A DNA stretch of 43,188 nt, from positions 1 to 43,188 of the forward strand of contig JAMPAW010000015.1 in the NCBI GenBank assembly GCA_023666975.1, given 5' to 3'. The notes beneath the pieces are model-generated. The model searched no databases, was not told the DNA's origin, and saw only the letters and a list, made by a program, of their open reading frames with translations. The position numbers and the translations under genes are program-made. How positions within the stretch are numbered: the stretch's first letter is position 1; each line of letters begins with the position of its first letter. Source of the stretch: Clostridium sp. (GTDB taxonomy: Bacteria > Bacillota_A > Clostridia > Lachnospirales > Lachnospiraceae). Shown piece after piece: positions 24,491 through 32,820 of this stretch.

Positions 24491-25868
24491 TTATTTTAAC
24501 GAGAATACGCTTGAGGAGTTGATTGAAGAAATTAAATATGTTTACAAGTCTGATGACAGACCATGGGTTATTGGATATAGCGGTGGTAAAGATTCCACAA
24601 CCGTTGTCGAACTCGTGTATAAGATGTTGTTAGGATTAAGCCAAGAGGAAAGGCATAAAAACGTGTATATTGTATCTTCTGACACGTTGATTGAAAATCC
24701 ACTTATAAAAATTTATTTGAGTAAGATGAATGATTTACTTGGAAGAGCAGCTGATAGAGATGGACTTCCTATAAAATCTGTAATGGTTACACCACCTGTA
24801 AATAATTCGTTTTGGGCAAATGTAATTGGAAGAGGATTTCCTACACCTAGAATGAATGGAACATTCAGGTGGTGTACAGATAGACTAAAGATTAATCCGA
24901 GTGGAGAATATATCCAAAAGGTTATTGATGACGAAGAAAAGGAAGTTGTTGTTCTTCTAGGAGTGAGAAAGGCAGAGAGTATTGCCAGAAAGAGAAGGAT
25001 TGAAGGTAGAGAATTAGCTAATAGACTTCTGAATCGCCATGAAACAATTCAAGATGCATATGTTTATAATCCAATAGTTGAACTGACAACGGACGATGTG
25101 TGGGATGTTTTGCTTAGATGCGATGGCGGTAGAACTCCTTGGGGGTCAGACAACAGTGAGTTAGTCGCTTTGTATGCAGATGCAGATAGTGGTGAGTGCC
25201 CTTTCGCTGGTATGCAAGCAGGTGGACAGACACAAAGTTGTGGAAATTCACGTTTTGGATGCTGGGTGTGTACTGTTGTTAAAGAAGATAAGTCACTAAA
25301 TGGGTTTATTAAGAGTGGACATCGAGAGTTGATTCCGCTTGCAGAATTTAGAAGATGGCTGATGGATATTCGTGATAATGAAGAATATCGGGAAAAGAAG
25401 AGAAGAAATGGAACTGTTTATCGGGATAAACAGGGAAACATGGGATTTGGACCTTTTAACTGGAAAGCAAGAAAGATAATCTTGAAAAGGTTATTGGAAA
25501 CACAAAAGATAATGGAATATGAACTGATCACAGTAGATGAGTTGAAAGCAATTGATGAAATATGGGATCAGGAACTGGATTTATCTCGTAGAGTATTGGT
25601 TGAATTATATGAAGACATTACGGGAGAAAAACTTCCTTGGTATGATTATAAAGAACCATTGATAGATGAAGAGACGGTAAGTGAATTAGAAGTCTTGGCA
25701 AAACAGAATGATGTGCCAGAGGAATTGGTTCGTAATTTACTATTGTCTGTCTATCAGAATAAGAACTATTCAAACCAGAGAATTTTAAGAGATGGAATGG
25801 ATAGGCTGTTAAATCAGCAATGGTTACATTATGAAATAATTGAGGAGATTGAAAATGAAAATCAATAA
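24480..25868 (+). CDS. dndC: DNA phosphorothioation sulfurtransferase DndC
   Basis: A 462-residue ATP-pyrophosphatase of the PAPS-reductase fold that activates the DNA backbone for sulfur insertion. The PP-loop SGGKDST is at about 34-40. Cysteines at 132 (RWCTDRLK), 240, 254, 261 and 264 (CPF, SCGNSRFGCWVC) match the conserved iron-sulfur and catalytic set of DndC. The start at 24480 follows AGAGGTGAGAAGG inside the end of xre. The length fits the family (about 450-550). It overlaps dndD by 14 bases. DndA supplies the sulfur, and DndD and DndE act with it. Confidence 0.95.
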   Translation: MANSYFNENTLEELIEEIKYVYKSDDRPWVIGYSGGKDSTTVVELVYKMLLGLSQEERHKNVYIVSSDTLIENPLIKIYLSKMNDLLGRAADRDGLPIKSVMVTPPVNNSFWANVIGRGFPTPRMNGTFRWCTDRLKINPSGEYIQKVIDDEEKEVVVLLGVRKAESIARKRRIEGRELANRLLNRHETIQDAYVYNPIVELTTDDVWDVLLRCDGGRTPWGSDNSELVALYADADSGECPFAGMQAGGQTQSCGNSRFGCWVCTVVKEDKSLNGFIKSGHRELIPLAEFRRWLMDIRDNEEYREKKRRNGTVYRDKQGNMGFGPFNWKARKIILKRLLETQKIMEYELITVDELKAIDEIWDQELDLSRRVLVELYEDITGEKLPWYDYKEPLIDEETVSELEVLAKQNDVPEELVRNLLLSVYQNKNYSNQRILRDGMDRLLNQQWLHYEIIEEIENENQ

Positions 25869-27984
25869 AGTTAAATTATATAATTTCAGCTCCTATGAAG
25901 GTAATAACGAGTTTGATTTTGAGGTAACAGATAAAGAAAAAAATATAATTCTTATTGGTGGTAAGAATGGCGCCGGAAAAACATCACTTTTCACTGCTAT
26001 AAAAGTTGCATTGTATGGCCCTTTGGCATATGGATATGTTGGAGTAAACCCACACTATATTTCAAAAATCAAAGACTTAATTAATTCAAAAGTGTTTCAG
26101 CAGGAAACAGTAGAGGCAGAAGTGCAGATTACTCTTCAGCTCAAGATAGAAAGAGAACTCAAGAATTATGTGATTGCTAGAAAGTGGGATTATACCAATC
26201 AAAAATTAAATGAGGAATATTCGGTTGAGAAAGAAGGTATAAAGTTAGATGAACAGGAACTGTCATATTTCGAGAACTACTTAAAGCGCATAATTCCACC
26301 ATATTTATTTGAGTTTTTTTTATTTGATGGTGAGGAAGTTGGAAATATATTTTCAACCAGTGCCTATAACACCTATGTAAGAAATGCAGTGTTTACATTG
26401 TGTGGAATGGATGTATTTGAAATCATTAGAAAGTACATGCGTGGTTATGTGACAAAAAATAACTCAGGTGATGATAATACATATGAAGTATATGAGACTG
26501 CTAAAAATGCGATTGAGTCAATGGAATATGACAAGGAACGACTGGAGCTGAATGTAAGCGAAATTGCAAAAGATTTGGAAGATGTGGAAGTTCAACTTAC
26601 AGAACTAGCAACATCTTTTAAAAATGTGGGTGGAATATCAAGGAAAGAGAAAAAGCAGCTAGAGGAAGAGTTTAATCAAGCAGAAAAGGTTAAGACAGAA
26701 ACTTTGACAAATATCAAAATGTTTGTTGAGGGGTTGATGCCCTTTTATATATTGAAAGATTTTGCAGATCCAATTATGATACAACTTGATTTTGAGGAAA
26801 AGGGAAAGATTTTCTACTATGTTCAAAATAAGCTGAAGAGAAATGCGATAGAAGACTTGTTAAAAGGTAGTGCTTCAGATGATAAAATCGATCAGTTAAT
26901 GGAACATCTTCTTGATACATTTAGACCGAGAGGATTTCATGATGATATGGAGATGATGTTTGATTTGTCGAAAGAAGATATTGGGCGAGTAAATGGTATT
27001 GTATCTGCTCTTGATGATTTTGATGTGTCAGCAATGATAGATATGATTAAGAATAGAAAAGAAGCGTCAGAGAGAACGGCGGAAATAAACCGTATTCTTA
27101 AAACTTCAATGAGCGAAGAAGATGTTAATACTTTTACACAGAAAGAAAATGAAATGCTAAAAAAGAAGGATGATTTAACAAGACAGCTCTATGAATCACA
27201 ATATAGGTTAGAAGAAATTGATAGAGAGTTAAAGAATCAAGAGCGGATTAAAGATAAGGCAATGCAGATGCTTAAGTCTAATGCACAGAATAAACACATA
27301 TATGAATTAAGTTCAGGAATATCTTCGATGATGGAGCAGTTTTTAGAGAATAAGACGGTAAGCATAAGGAATCGATTAGAAAAAGCGGTAGTCCAAAAAC
27401 TGAAAACTATTTATCGTAAGAACAATCTTATTACACATATTGAGATTAGCAAGAATTTCGATTTTAATCTTTATCAAGATGAAAGCTATAGTGGTAAAGA
27501 ACTTTTGACTTTATATAAAAATCTCGGGAATTCTGAGTTTACCAACTTGATTGGTTCTAAGGGAGAAAAGAAGCTAGTTAAACAACTGAAATTATCTGCA
27601 CTTAATGAAATTAAAAATATATCAGAGAATGGGTTGGTCGATGAACCAATTCGCCTGTATAAGAAGATTGAATTGAGTAGATTGTCAAAAGGAGAACGTC
27701 AAATTTTTATTCTTGCATTATATTGGGCGCTCATTGAAATCTCTGGTCAGAATATACCATTTGTAATTGATACGCCATATGCAAGAATAGATGCAAATCA
27801 TAGACGAGAAATCTCTGAAAAATTCTTCCCTAATATCAGTGATCAAGTAATAATTCTGTCTACTGATGAAGAGATTAATGAAGAGTATTACAAGATAGTT
27901 AAGCCCTATGTATCTAAAGAGTATCTGTTGAAAAACGATGCAAATGAAAACAGAACTTCTGTAGAAAATCATTATTTTTTTTGA
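25855..27984 (+). CDS. dndD: DNA phosphorothioation ATPase DndD
   Basis: A 709-residue SMC/Rad50-like ATPase. Walker A GGKNGAGKTS sits at about 35-44. Long coiled-coil segments run through about 200-520. The signature LSKGERQ is near 610 and the Walker B IPFVIDTPYARID near 635-645. In Dnd systems it provides ATP hydrolysis, possibly for nicking or opening DNA during sulfur insertion. I chose the ATG at 25855, with GAGGAG upstream; the upstream TTG is weaker. It overlaps dndC and is followed after ten bases by dndE. Codon use is A+T-rich, like the rest of the island and unlike the flanking housekeeping genes. Confidence 0.95.
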   Translation: MKINKVKLYNFSSYEGNNEFDFEVTDKEKNIILIGGKNGAGKTSLFTAIKVALYGPLAYGYVGVNPHYISKIKDLINSKVFQQETVEAEVQITLQLKIERELKNYVIARKWDYTNQKLNEEYSVEKEGIKLDEQELSYFENYLKRIIPPYLFEFFLFDGEEVGNIFSTSAYNTYVRNAVFTLCGMDVFEIIRKYMRGYVTKNNSGDDNTYEVYETAKNAIESMEYDKERLELNVSEIAKDLEDVEVQLTELATSFKNVGGISRKEKKQLEEEFNQAEKVKTETLTNIKMFVEGLMPFYILKDFADPIMIQLDFEEKGKIFYYVQNKLKRNAIEDLLKGSASDDKIDQLMEHLLDTFRPRGFHDDMEMMFDLSKEDIGRVNGIVSALDDFDVSAMIDMIKNRKEASERTAEINRILKTSMSEEDVNTFTQKENEMLKKKDDLTRQLYESQYRLEEIDRELKNQERIKDKAMQMLKSNAQNKHIYELSSGISSMMEQFLENKTVSIRNRLEKAVVQKLKTIYRKNNLITHIEISKNFDFNLYQDESYSGKELLTLYKNLGNSEFTNLIGSKGEKKLVKQLKLSALNEIKNISENGLVDEPIRLYKKIELSRLSKGERQIFILALYWALIEISGQNIPFVIDTPYARIDANHRREISEKFFPNISDQVIILSTDEEINEEYYKIVKPYVSKEYLLKNDANENRTSVENHYFF

Positions 27985-27994
27985 GGTGCAGCCA

Positions 27995-28375
27995 ATGATA
28001 TTTAGATTAAAAACATCGAAGAGAACACAAGAAATCTTTGAGGAATTAGAAAACAGAACAAATTATAAGCCTTATATATTGGTAAAGCATGCAATAGCTT
28101 GGTCTCTAATGGAAAAAACACCTGTAGGGGATTATAAATCAGATTCAGATGGTTTAGATTTGAATAGACAAACTATCACAGGTGACAATGATACGTACTT
28201 TAAGGTGCTTATTGAACAGGTAGAAGGAAGATATTTATCAGATGAAGAGTATTTTCCACAGTATGTCAAGGCACATATTGATAGAGGAAGTCAGCTTCTC
28301 TTGGATATGTACAATCATGCTGGAAATATGGATAAGTACATTTTGCAAGTTTTAGGAGAGGGTGATACCGTATGA
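27995..28375 (+). CDS. dndE: DNA phosphorothioation protein DndE
   Basis: A small protein of 126 residues. The start (MIFRLKTSKRTQEIFEELENRTNYKPYILVKHAIAWSL) matches the DndE opening, a helical ribbon-like domain whose family binds nicked double-stranded DNA as an oligomer. The ATG at 27995 has GAGGTG about eight bases upstream; a GTG at 27986 is less likely because it lies inside that site. The stop overlaps the dndA start by four bases (ATGA), so dndE and dndA are coupled. Its length is typical of the family. Confidence 0.92.
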   Translation: MIFRLKTSKRTQEIFEELENRTNYKPYILVKHAIAWSLMEKTPVGDYKSDSDGLDLNRQTITGDNDTYFKVLIEQVEGRYLSDEEYFPQYVKAHIDRGSQLLLDMYNHAGNMDKYILQVLGEGDTV

Positions 28376-29565
28376 TTTATTTGGATAATAGTGCAACTTC
28401 CCCAATTGATGGAGAAGTTAAAGATGCAATGCTGCCATATCTTAGTGAAGAATTTGGAAATCCTTCTAGCAAGTACTATTGTAAAGCAACAACTGCCAAA
28501 GAAGCAGTGGAAGATGCAAGAGAGAAGGTTGCAAAGTTAATCGGTGCTAAGCCGGAGGAGATAATATTCACAGCTGGAGCAACTGAGAGTACAAATTTCA
28601 TTATCAAGGGATATTTGGATTATAGAAAATATTATGGTGATGGAAGAAATCATGTAATTACATCGCTTGTGGAGCATAAGGCGACTCTGAATACATGCAA
28701 ATATTTGAATGGAGAATTGTATTCCAATAATGATCCGACCATATCTTTATTCGGAGAGAAAAAAAGAATAGACCGAGGATATGAAGCATCATTTGTCGGA
28801 GTTACCTCTAATGGAGAAATTAGTGTTGAAGAGATAGAAAAGGCTATAAAAGACAACACTGCACTCGTATCTATGATTTATGTAAATAACGAAATAGGCT
28901 CAATTAGTGATGTGAGTAGTGTGTCCAAGATTTGTAAGAGTCACAATATAGCACTTCATTCTGATTTGACGCAGGCTTTAGGAAAAACAGAAATTGATGT
29001 CAAGAAATTAGGAGTCGATTATGCATCATGTTCTGCCCATAAAATATACGGGCCAAAGGGAATTGGTGTTGCATATATGAAGGCAGATTCTTATGGTATT
29101 GCACCAATTACAGCATTTTTGCATGGAGGAGAGCAGGAGTCTGGATATCGTGCTGGAACACATGCAGTTCATAATATTGTAGGATTTGGAAAAGCGGCAG
29201 AGATAGCACTTAGAGATTTGAAAAAGAACGAAGCGCATATTCAAAAACTAGATGAACTTTTATTGAAGGGGATTGATAGTATTGATGGAATGCACACTAC
29301 GGTTGATGTATCAAAGCGTATCCCGGGAATTATCAGTTTAGTAGTTGATAAAGACGATTTTCACAATGAGAGATTCATTAAAAAGATTAGTGCTGAGGTG
29401 GCTTTATCAACTGGATCTGCATGTAGTGCAGGAGAACCATCTTATGTAATTCAGGCATTAGGCTTAAGAGATGAGGTTACTAAGGTACTTAGGGTTTCAA
29501 TCAATAAGTTTACAACAGAAAATGATATAGATGAGTTCCTGAAGGTACTCAAATCAGAAATTTAG
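28372..29565 (+). CDS. dndA: Cysteine desulfurase DndA
   Basis: A PLP enzyme of 397 residues that takes sulfur from cysteine and passes it to DndC. The PLP lysine is Lys224 in SAHKIYGPKG. The catalytic Cys351 lies in STGSACSAGEP. HSDLTQ before it holds the conserved Asp-Gln pair. It is of the IscS/NifS type, and its place as last gene of the dnd operon, coupled to dndE, makes it DndA and not a housekeeping IscS. In many Dnd loci dndA is first, divergent, or absent, so the order here is less usual. Confidence 0.93.
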   Translation: MIYLDNSATSPIDGEVKDAMLPYLSEEFGNPSSKYYCKATTAKEAVEDAREKVAKLIGAKPEEIIFTAGATESTNFIIKGYLDYRKYYGDGRNHVITSLVEHKATLNTCKYLNGELYSNNDPTISLFGEKKRIDRGYEASFVGVTSNGEISVEEIEKAIKDNTALVSMIYVNNEIGSISDVSSVSKICKSHNIALHSDLTQALGKTEIDVKKLGVDYASCSAHKIYGPKGIGVAYMKADSYGIAPITAFLHGGEQESGYRAGTHAVHNIVGFGKAAEIALRDLKKNEAHIQKLDELLLKGIDSIDGMHTTVDVSKRIPGIISLVVDKDDFHNERFIKKISAEVALSTGSACSAGEPSYVIQALGLRDEVTKVLRVSINKFTTENDIDEFLKVLKSEI

Positions 29566-29580
29566 GAGAAATAATATGTT

Positions 29581-30110
29581 ATGGCATTAATGATGGATAA
29601 TAAGGCAACTGAATATAAAGATGAAATATTAGTATGGGAAAAACTGTATTCATTATTGCCTAACGATGTTGTTGTGTATAATCATTGAGAGGTGATTGAC
29701 GATGGAGAATTTGACTTGCACTTCTTATAAAGAATATTGGAGTAATGGTGATTGAGTTCAAAGGCTGGTAGGCACAGTACATTTTTGATGTGAAAATTTC
29801 TGATGAAATCATCATGGAAGGAGATTCTAAGGTTTATTGTTCTCCAGAAAAGCAGGTAAGAGGATATAGGTTTGACTGGTTCAACTTCTTGAATGATTAA
29901 TTTGGTATTAGTCTGGTTGTATTATCTATGGTATGTTATCCGTTTATGTCTGAAAAGGAGTACAGAGATGTAAGGCTAGATGTAGTATCATCAAGAGATT
30001 TTACTATTCTCTCTGACGATTTGAGTTCTGCTAGTAAGCTACGACAAAAGATTTCAGATGTATTTGTGAAGAAGAATCCGCTAAATAGTACATATTTTGA
30101 GAAGACATAA
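29581..30110 (+). pseudogene. Decayed NERD-domain protein
   Basis: The frame opens at 29581 (MALMMDNKATEYKDEILVWEKL), stops at 29686 and reads on as EVIDDGEFDL. After a frameshift it continues VMVIEFKGW, stop, AQYIFDVKISDEIIMEG, then EKQVRGYRFDWFNFLND, stop, FGISLVVLSMVCYPFM, ending at 30110. The E...EFKGW pattern is the nuclease-related NERD domain. At least three stops and one frameshift show it is dead. It follows dndA by 15 bases behind GGAG, so it was the next gene of the operon. NERD proteins often carry a helicase domain; only scraps remain here. Confidence 0.75.
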
Positions 30111-30600
30111 TGACGATGGTTAGACAGTACTTTGGACCATCATATAAGGCTAAAGATGAACAAATGGTATACTGGATAATGCAGATATGCAATGTGTGGA
30201 TATATTAGTTGGGAGTGCAATGGAGTATATAGGCGGTTTAATAGAAGGAACAAAAAAAACATACATCAGGTTTTTGAATGGCTGTATAAGTATGGCGAAA
30301 AAGAGAGAGATTGGTTTGCTGGATTTAGGCGTAATGATACAAAATCTTATAGATTATGATAAGATTTTTAAAGGTATGCATTGATATAGATTTTAATGAA
30401 AAAGGGTCTTTTTGAAAGAACAATGTCTAACTCGTGATAAGTTGGAACAATGTGTACGATTAGCGAGTGCTGTTCTGAAGGACAGAACATTTGAATTTTT
30501 TATACTCAACTGTGAAAAGATACATTATACGATAAAATATGAAGACGATAAGTTTCAAATTTTAGTATGGAAAATATGATTGAAAGGATAGTTTGTATTT
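30111..30600 (+). other. Decayed coding remnants between the NERD relic and the HNH gene
   Basis: Broken frames with protein-like stretches (for example NIHQVFEWLYKYGEKERDWF in one phase) are interrupted by stops. From a TTG at 30412, a 55-codon frame (LKEQCLTRDKLEQCVRLAS) runs to 30579. It has no clear ribosome site and may be the tail of the lost gene. Confidence 0.45.
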
Positions 30601-31611
30601 ATGGCAGGCTGGAATTTGAAAAGCGGTGTAATAACTCAATATGCCTTGACGAATGACAGAATTTGGGCACTGTTTAATCATGTCTTTTCTGATGCGAGCA
30701 GAAAGCGAAATACATATAAGTTTGGTTTTATTAAAGCTTTATTAGATAACGTATGTGGTGGCGAAATAAAAGAAAATGGAATCTTTTATTCTTATGATGA
30801 GTTGTTTGAACGTTTTACATATAATTATTGGAATTTGGTAGTAAAATATAACATACATCAGATGAGAAGAGATGGTAAATCCGAATACTCAAAGATTGAA
30901 TTGATTTTGAAGGCAGAAGTAGATGAAAGTATAGTTCTTGCAAATTTGGAATATGATTCAATTGATAGTGACAAGCGGATTAAGATAATTCGCAGTGTAG
31001 CAAATGAATGTAAAAAATATGTTATAGGAGCGCTTTATGATGATTTTGACGGTGTAATATATTCGTTTGATATAAATGGGGATGGAATTATTCTAAATCC
31101 TTGTATCTATGAGTTTATGTTAAAGTATAAATTTGAGTTAGAACGACTCAATTATTATGCATGGGCTCGATTCTTGGAAAAGATAAATGAGGATAATGTT
31201 CTGGTACGGGTAATTGACAAACTTGAACTTGCTACCCCTAAACGAGAAGATCTTTCTATATATAGAGAAATTTTAAGAAAAGAATTTGGGGAAGATATCT
31301 GTTTTTATTGCGGAAGAAAGTTGTCGAATAAGGTACAAGTGGATCATTTTATTCCTTGGACATTTGTAAAGGATGATAAAATTTGGAATTTTGTATTGTC
31401 TTGTCCGACGTGTAACAGAAAGAAAAGTAGCAAATTACCGGTAGAAAAGTATCTGTTAAAAATAGAGAAACGCAACCGACATGTTCAATGTATACAAAAT
31501 TCAATAGTTCAAATAGATTTTGAAAATTATTCAGAAGATTTGCTGAACAGAATATGGGAATATGCTAAATTAAGTGGATTAAAAGAGTTTTGTGTAAACT
31601 TAAAAAACTGA
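30601..31611 (+). CDS. HNH endonuclease, candidate Dnd-linked restriction enzyme
   Basis: A 336-residue protein. The HNH zinc-finger nuclease lies at about 231-280: CFYCGRKL (Cys234, Cys237), VQVDHFIPW (Asp248-His249), Asn263 in IWNFVLSCPTCN, with Cys268 and Cys271, then NRKKSS. The N-terminal 220 residues are mostly helical (RNTYKFGFIKALLDN, ELFERFTYNYWNLVVKY) and unlike the sulfur-binding domain of ScoMcrA as far as I can judge. AAAGGA precedes the ATG, though with a longer gap than usual. It shares the A+T-rich style of the dnd operon and sits where restriction genes (dndFGH) would be. A role in cutting unmodified DNA is inference. Confidence 0.85.
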   Translation: MAGWNLKSGVITQYALTNDRIWALFNHVFSDASRKRNTYKFGFIKALLDNVCGGEIKENGIFYSYDELFERFTYNYWNLVVKYNIHQMRRDGKSEYSKIELILKAEVDESIVLANLEYDSIDSDKRIKIIRSVANECKKYVIGALYDDFDGVIYSFDINGDGIILNPCIYEFMLKYKFELERLNYYAWARFLEKINEDNVLVRVIDKLELATPKREDLSIYREILRKEFGEDICFYCGRKLSNKVQVDHFIPWTFVKDDKIWNFVLSCPTCNRKKSSKLPVEKYLLKIEKRNRHVQCIQNSIVQIDFENYSEDLLNRIWEYAKLSGLKEFCVNLKN

Positions 31612-31635
31612 TATAAGATTTATAAATAGTTATTT

Positions 31636-31665
31636 AAGGGCAGAGCCGACGTTTATTGGTTCTGC
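31636..31665 (+). terminator. Hairpin after the HNH gene, or IS left-end structure
   Basis: GGGCAGAGCC pairs with GGTTCTGCCC (10 bases with one G-T pair) around a 10-base loop. No T run follows, so it may be the left-end hairpin of the IS200-like element and not a terminator. Confidence 0.55.
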
Positions 31666-31802
31666 CCTGCCTGCATTGTGTCATATTAAAAATTCCCCCT
31701 ACTATGCAGAGAGAGGGCAGATCTTTAGATATAAGCATGAACTCCTGTGCTAGAATAAATGCAGGTCTGCAAACCACGAATAAAAGCACAGGAAGTCCCC
31801 AA

Positions 31803-32278
31803 ATGGGCAATATTAGTTTAGCCCATACAAAATGGGAGTGCAAGTATCACCTTGTGTTTGCATCGAAATACCGAAGACAGGTAATTTACAAGGATATCAA
31901 GGCAGATGTGGGACAGATACTTGGAACATTATGCAGGAGAAAGGGGATAGAAATCATAGAAGCAGAGTGTTGTCCGGATCATATCCATATGCTGGTGAGG
32001 ATACCGCCGAAATATTCGGTATCGGAAATCGTAGGGTATTTGAAGGGAAAAAAGTTCACTGATGATATTTGAAAAGCATGCGAATTTAAAATACAAGTAT
32101 GCGAACCGGCATTTTTGGTGTCGAGGATATTATGGAGATACTGTAGGAAAAAATACAGTTGCAATTAAGACATATACTCAAAATTAGCTGAAGGAGGACC
32201 TGGAATATGATTAAATGGCATTGGTAGAATATATCGATCCGTTTACGGGTGGAGCCGGTGAAGAAAAACAAAAAATAG
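31803..32278 (+). pseudogene. tnpA: IS200-like transposase tnpA, frameshifted
   Basis: Y1 (HUH) transposase of the IS200/IS605 group. MGNISLAHTKWECKYHLVFASKYRRQVIY opens the protein, and CCPDHIHMLV is the HUH motif. After GYLKGKK, a lost base near 32055 shifts the frame. The other phase continues IFEKHANLKYKYANRHFWCRGYYGDTVGKNTVAIKTY, which includes the catalytic-Tyr helix, then two stops. An intact protein would have about 155 residues. It would make single-strand cuts at hairpin ends, but this copy cannot. Confidence 0.88.
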
Positions 32279-32312
32279 ACCACGTGGAGTGGCAGTAGGA
32301 AAGCAAAGCAGA

Positions 32313-32419
32313 CCGGCAAGCCCTTTTTGGGCTGAGCCGGAATAAGGAAGCACTGAAAAAGCCTCTCGTTGGGATTGCTGAAGATGTGGTACAACTGTCA
32401 GGCATTCAGTGTGCCTTCC
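32313..32419 (+). ncRNA. Structured 3' non-coding region of the IS200-like element
   Basis: CCGGC-aa-GCCC-ttttt-GGGC-t-ga-GCCGG (32313-32340) is followed by a longer arm. There GGAAG, CAC and TGAA (32346-32357) pair with TTCA, GTG and CTTCC (32405-32419), with GCCT/AGGC inside. No TnpB gene is present. Confidence 0.5.
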
Positions 32420-32605
32420 GGGCGCAAGCAGGTAATAGCCTTTTATAGGGGCAGTGTAAGCCACCGACTAAGCCGGTAATCTTGATTATGCAGCTTTTAG
32501 TACACTCAAAAGCAAGGCTTAAGGCACTTGAGTTGAAAAGGAAATCGAGGTGGTATAAAAATAGCAGGATTAGAAGTAAAATTAACAATTAGTCAATCAT
32601 GAAAG

Positions 32606-32756
32606 TATGGTATAATCTGACCTGAGGAGGGACCCGGCGAAGCTGGGAGGAGGCCTTGAGTTAGACTGTAGGGGAGTATAACCAAAGCCAATAGGAGGCC
32701 TTGGGTCGGCATGCAGAATTCCAAAGGAAAAGCAGGATATGCAATAAATATATGAC
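32606..32756 (+). ncRNA. Second copy of the structured repeat, with promoter
   Basis: TATAAT at 32611-32616 precedes CTGACCTGAGGAGGGACCC. The hairpin CCCGGC-gaa-GCTGGG is followed by GAGGAGGCC, matching the 8.9 kb unit with a changed loop and one G-T pair. A second, partial unit follows (GGAGGCCTTGGGTC at 32694, GGAAAAGCAGGATATGC at 32726). It ends about 65 bases before the LytTR regulator gene. Confidence 0.65.
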
Positions 32757-32820
32757 CGAATATATAACTTAAGGAAAAACTGAAAGTACAACTATAAAAG
32801 GATAAAATAGAGCGGAAGGA

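Larger units (their letters stand above)
31636..32490 (+). mobile_element. Degenerate IS200-like element
   Basis: It contains a broken tnpA (31803-32278), an IS200-type leader hairpin (CCTGTGCT/AGCACAGG, 31744-31792) covering the ribosome site, and a 3' non-coding part of about 210 bases. A small hairpin near 32463-32478 is of the IS200 right-end type. The exact ends are not certain. It bounds the Dnd island downstream. Confidence 0.72.

Noticed and set aside
28372..29565. Housekeeping IscS/NifS
   Set aside because: Four-base coupling with dndE and the lack of iscU or tRNA-thiolation genes favour DndA.
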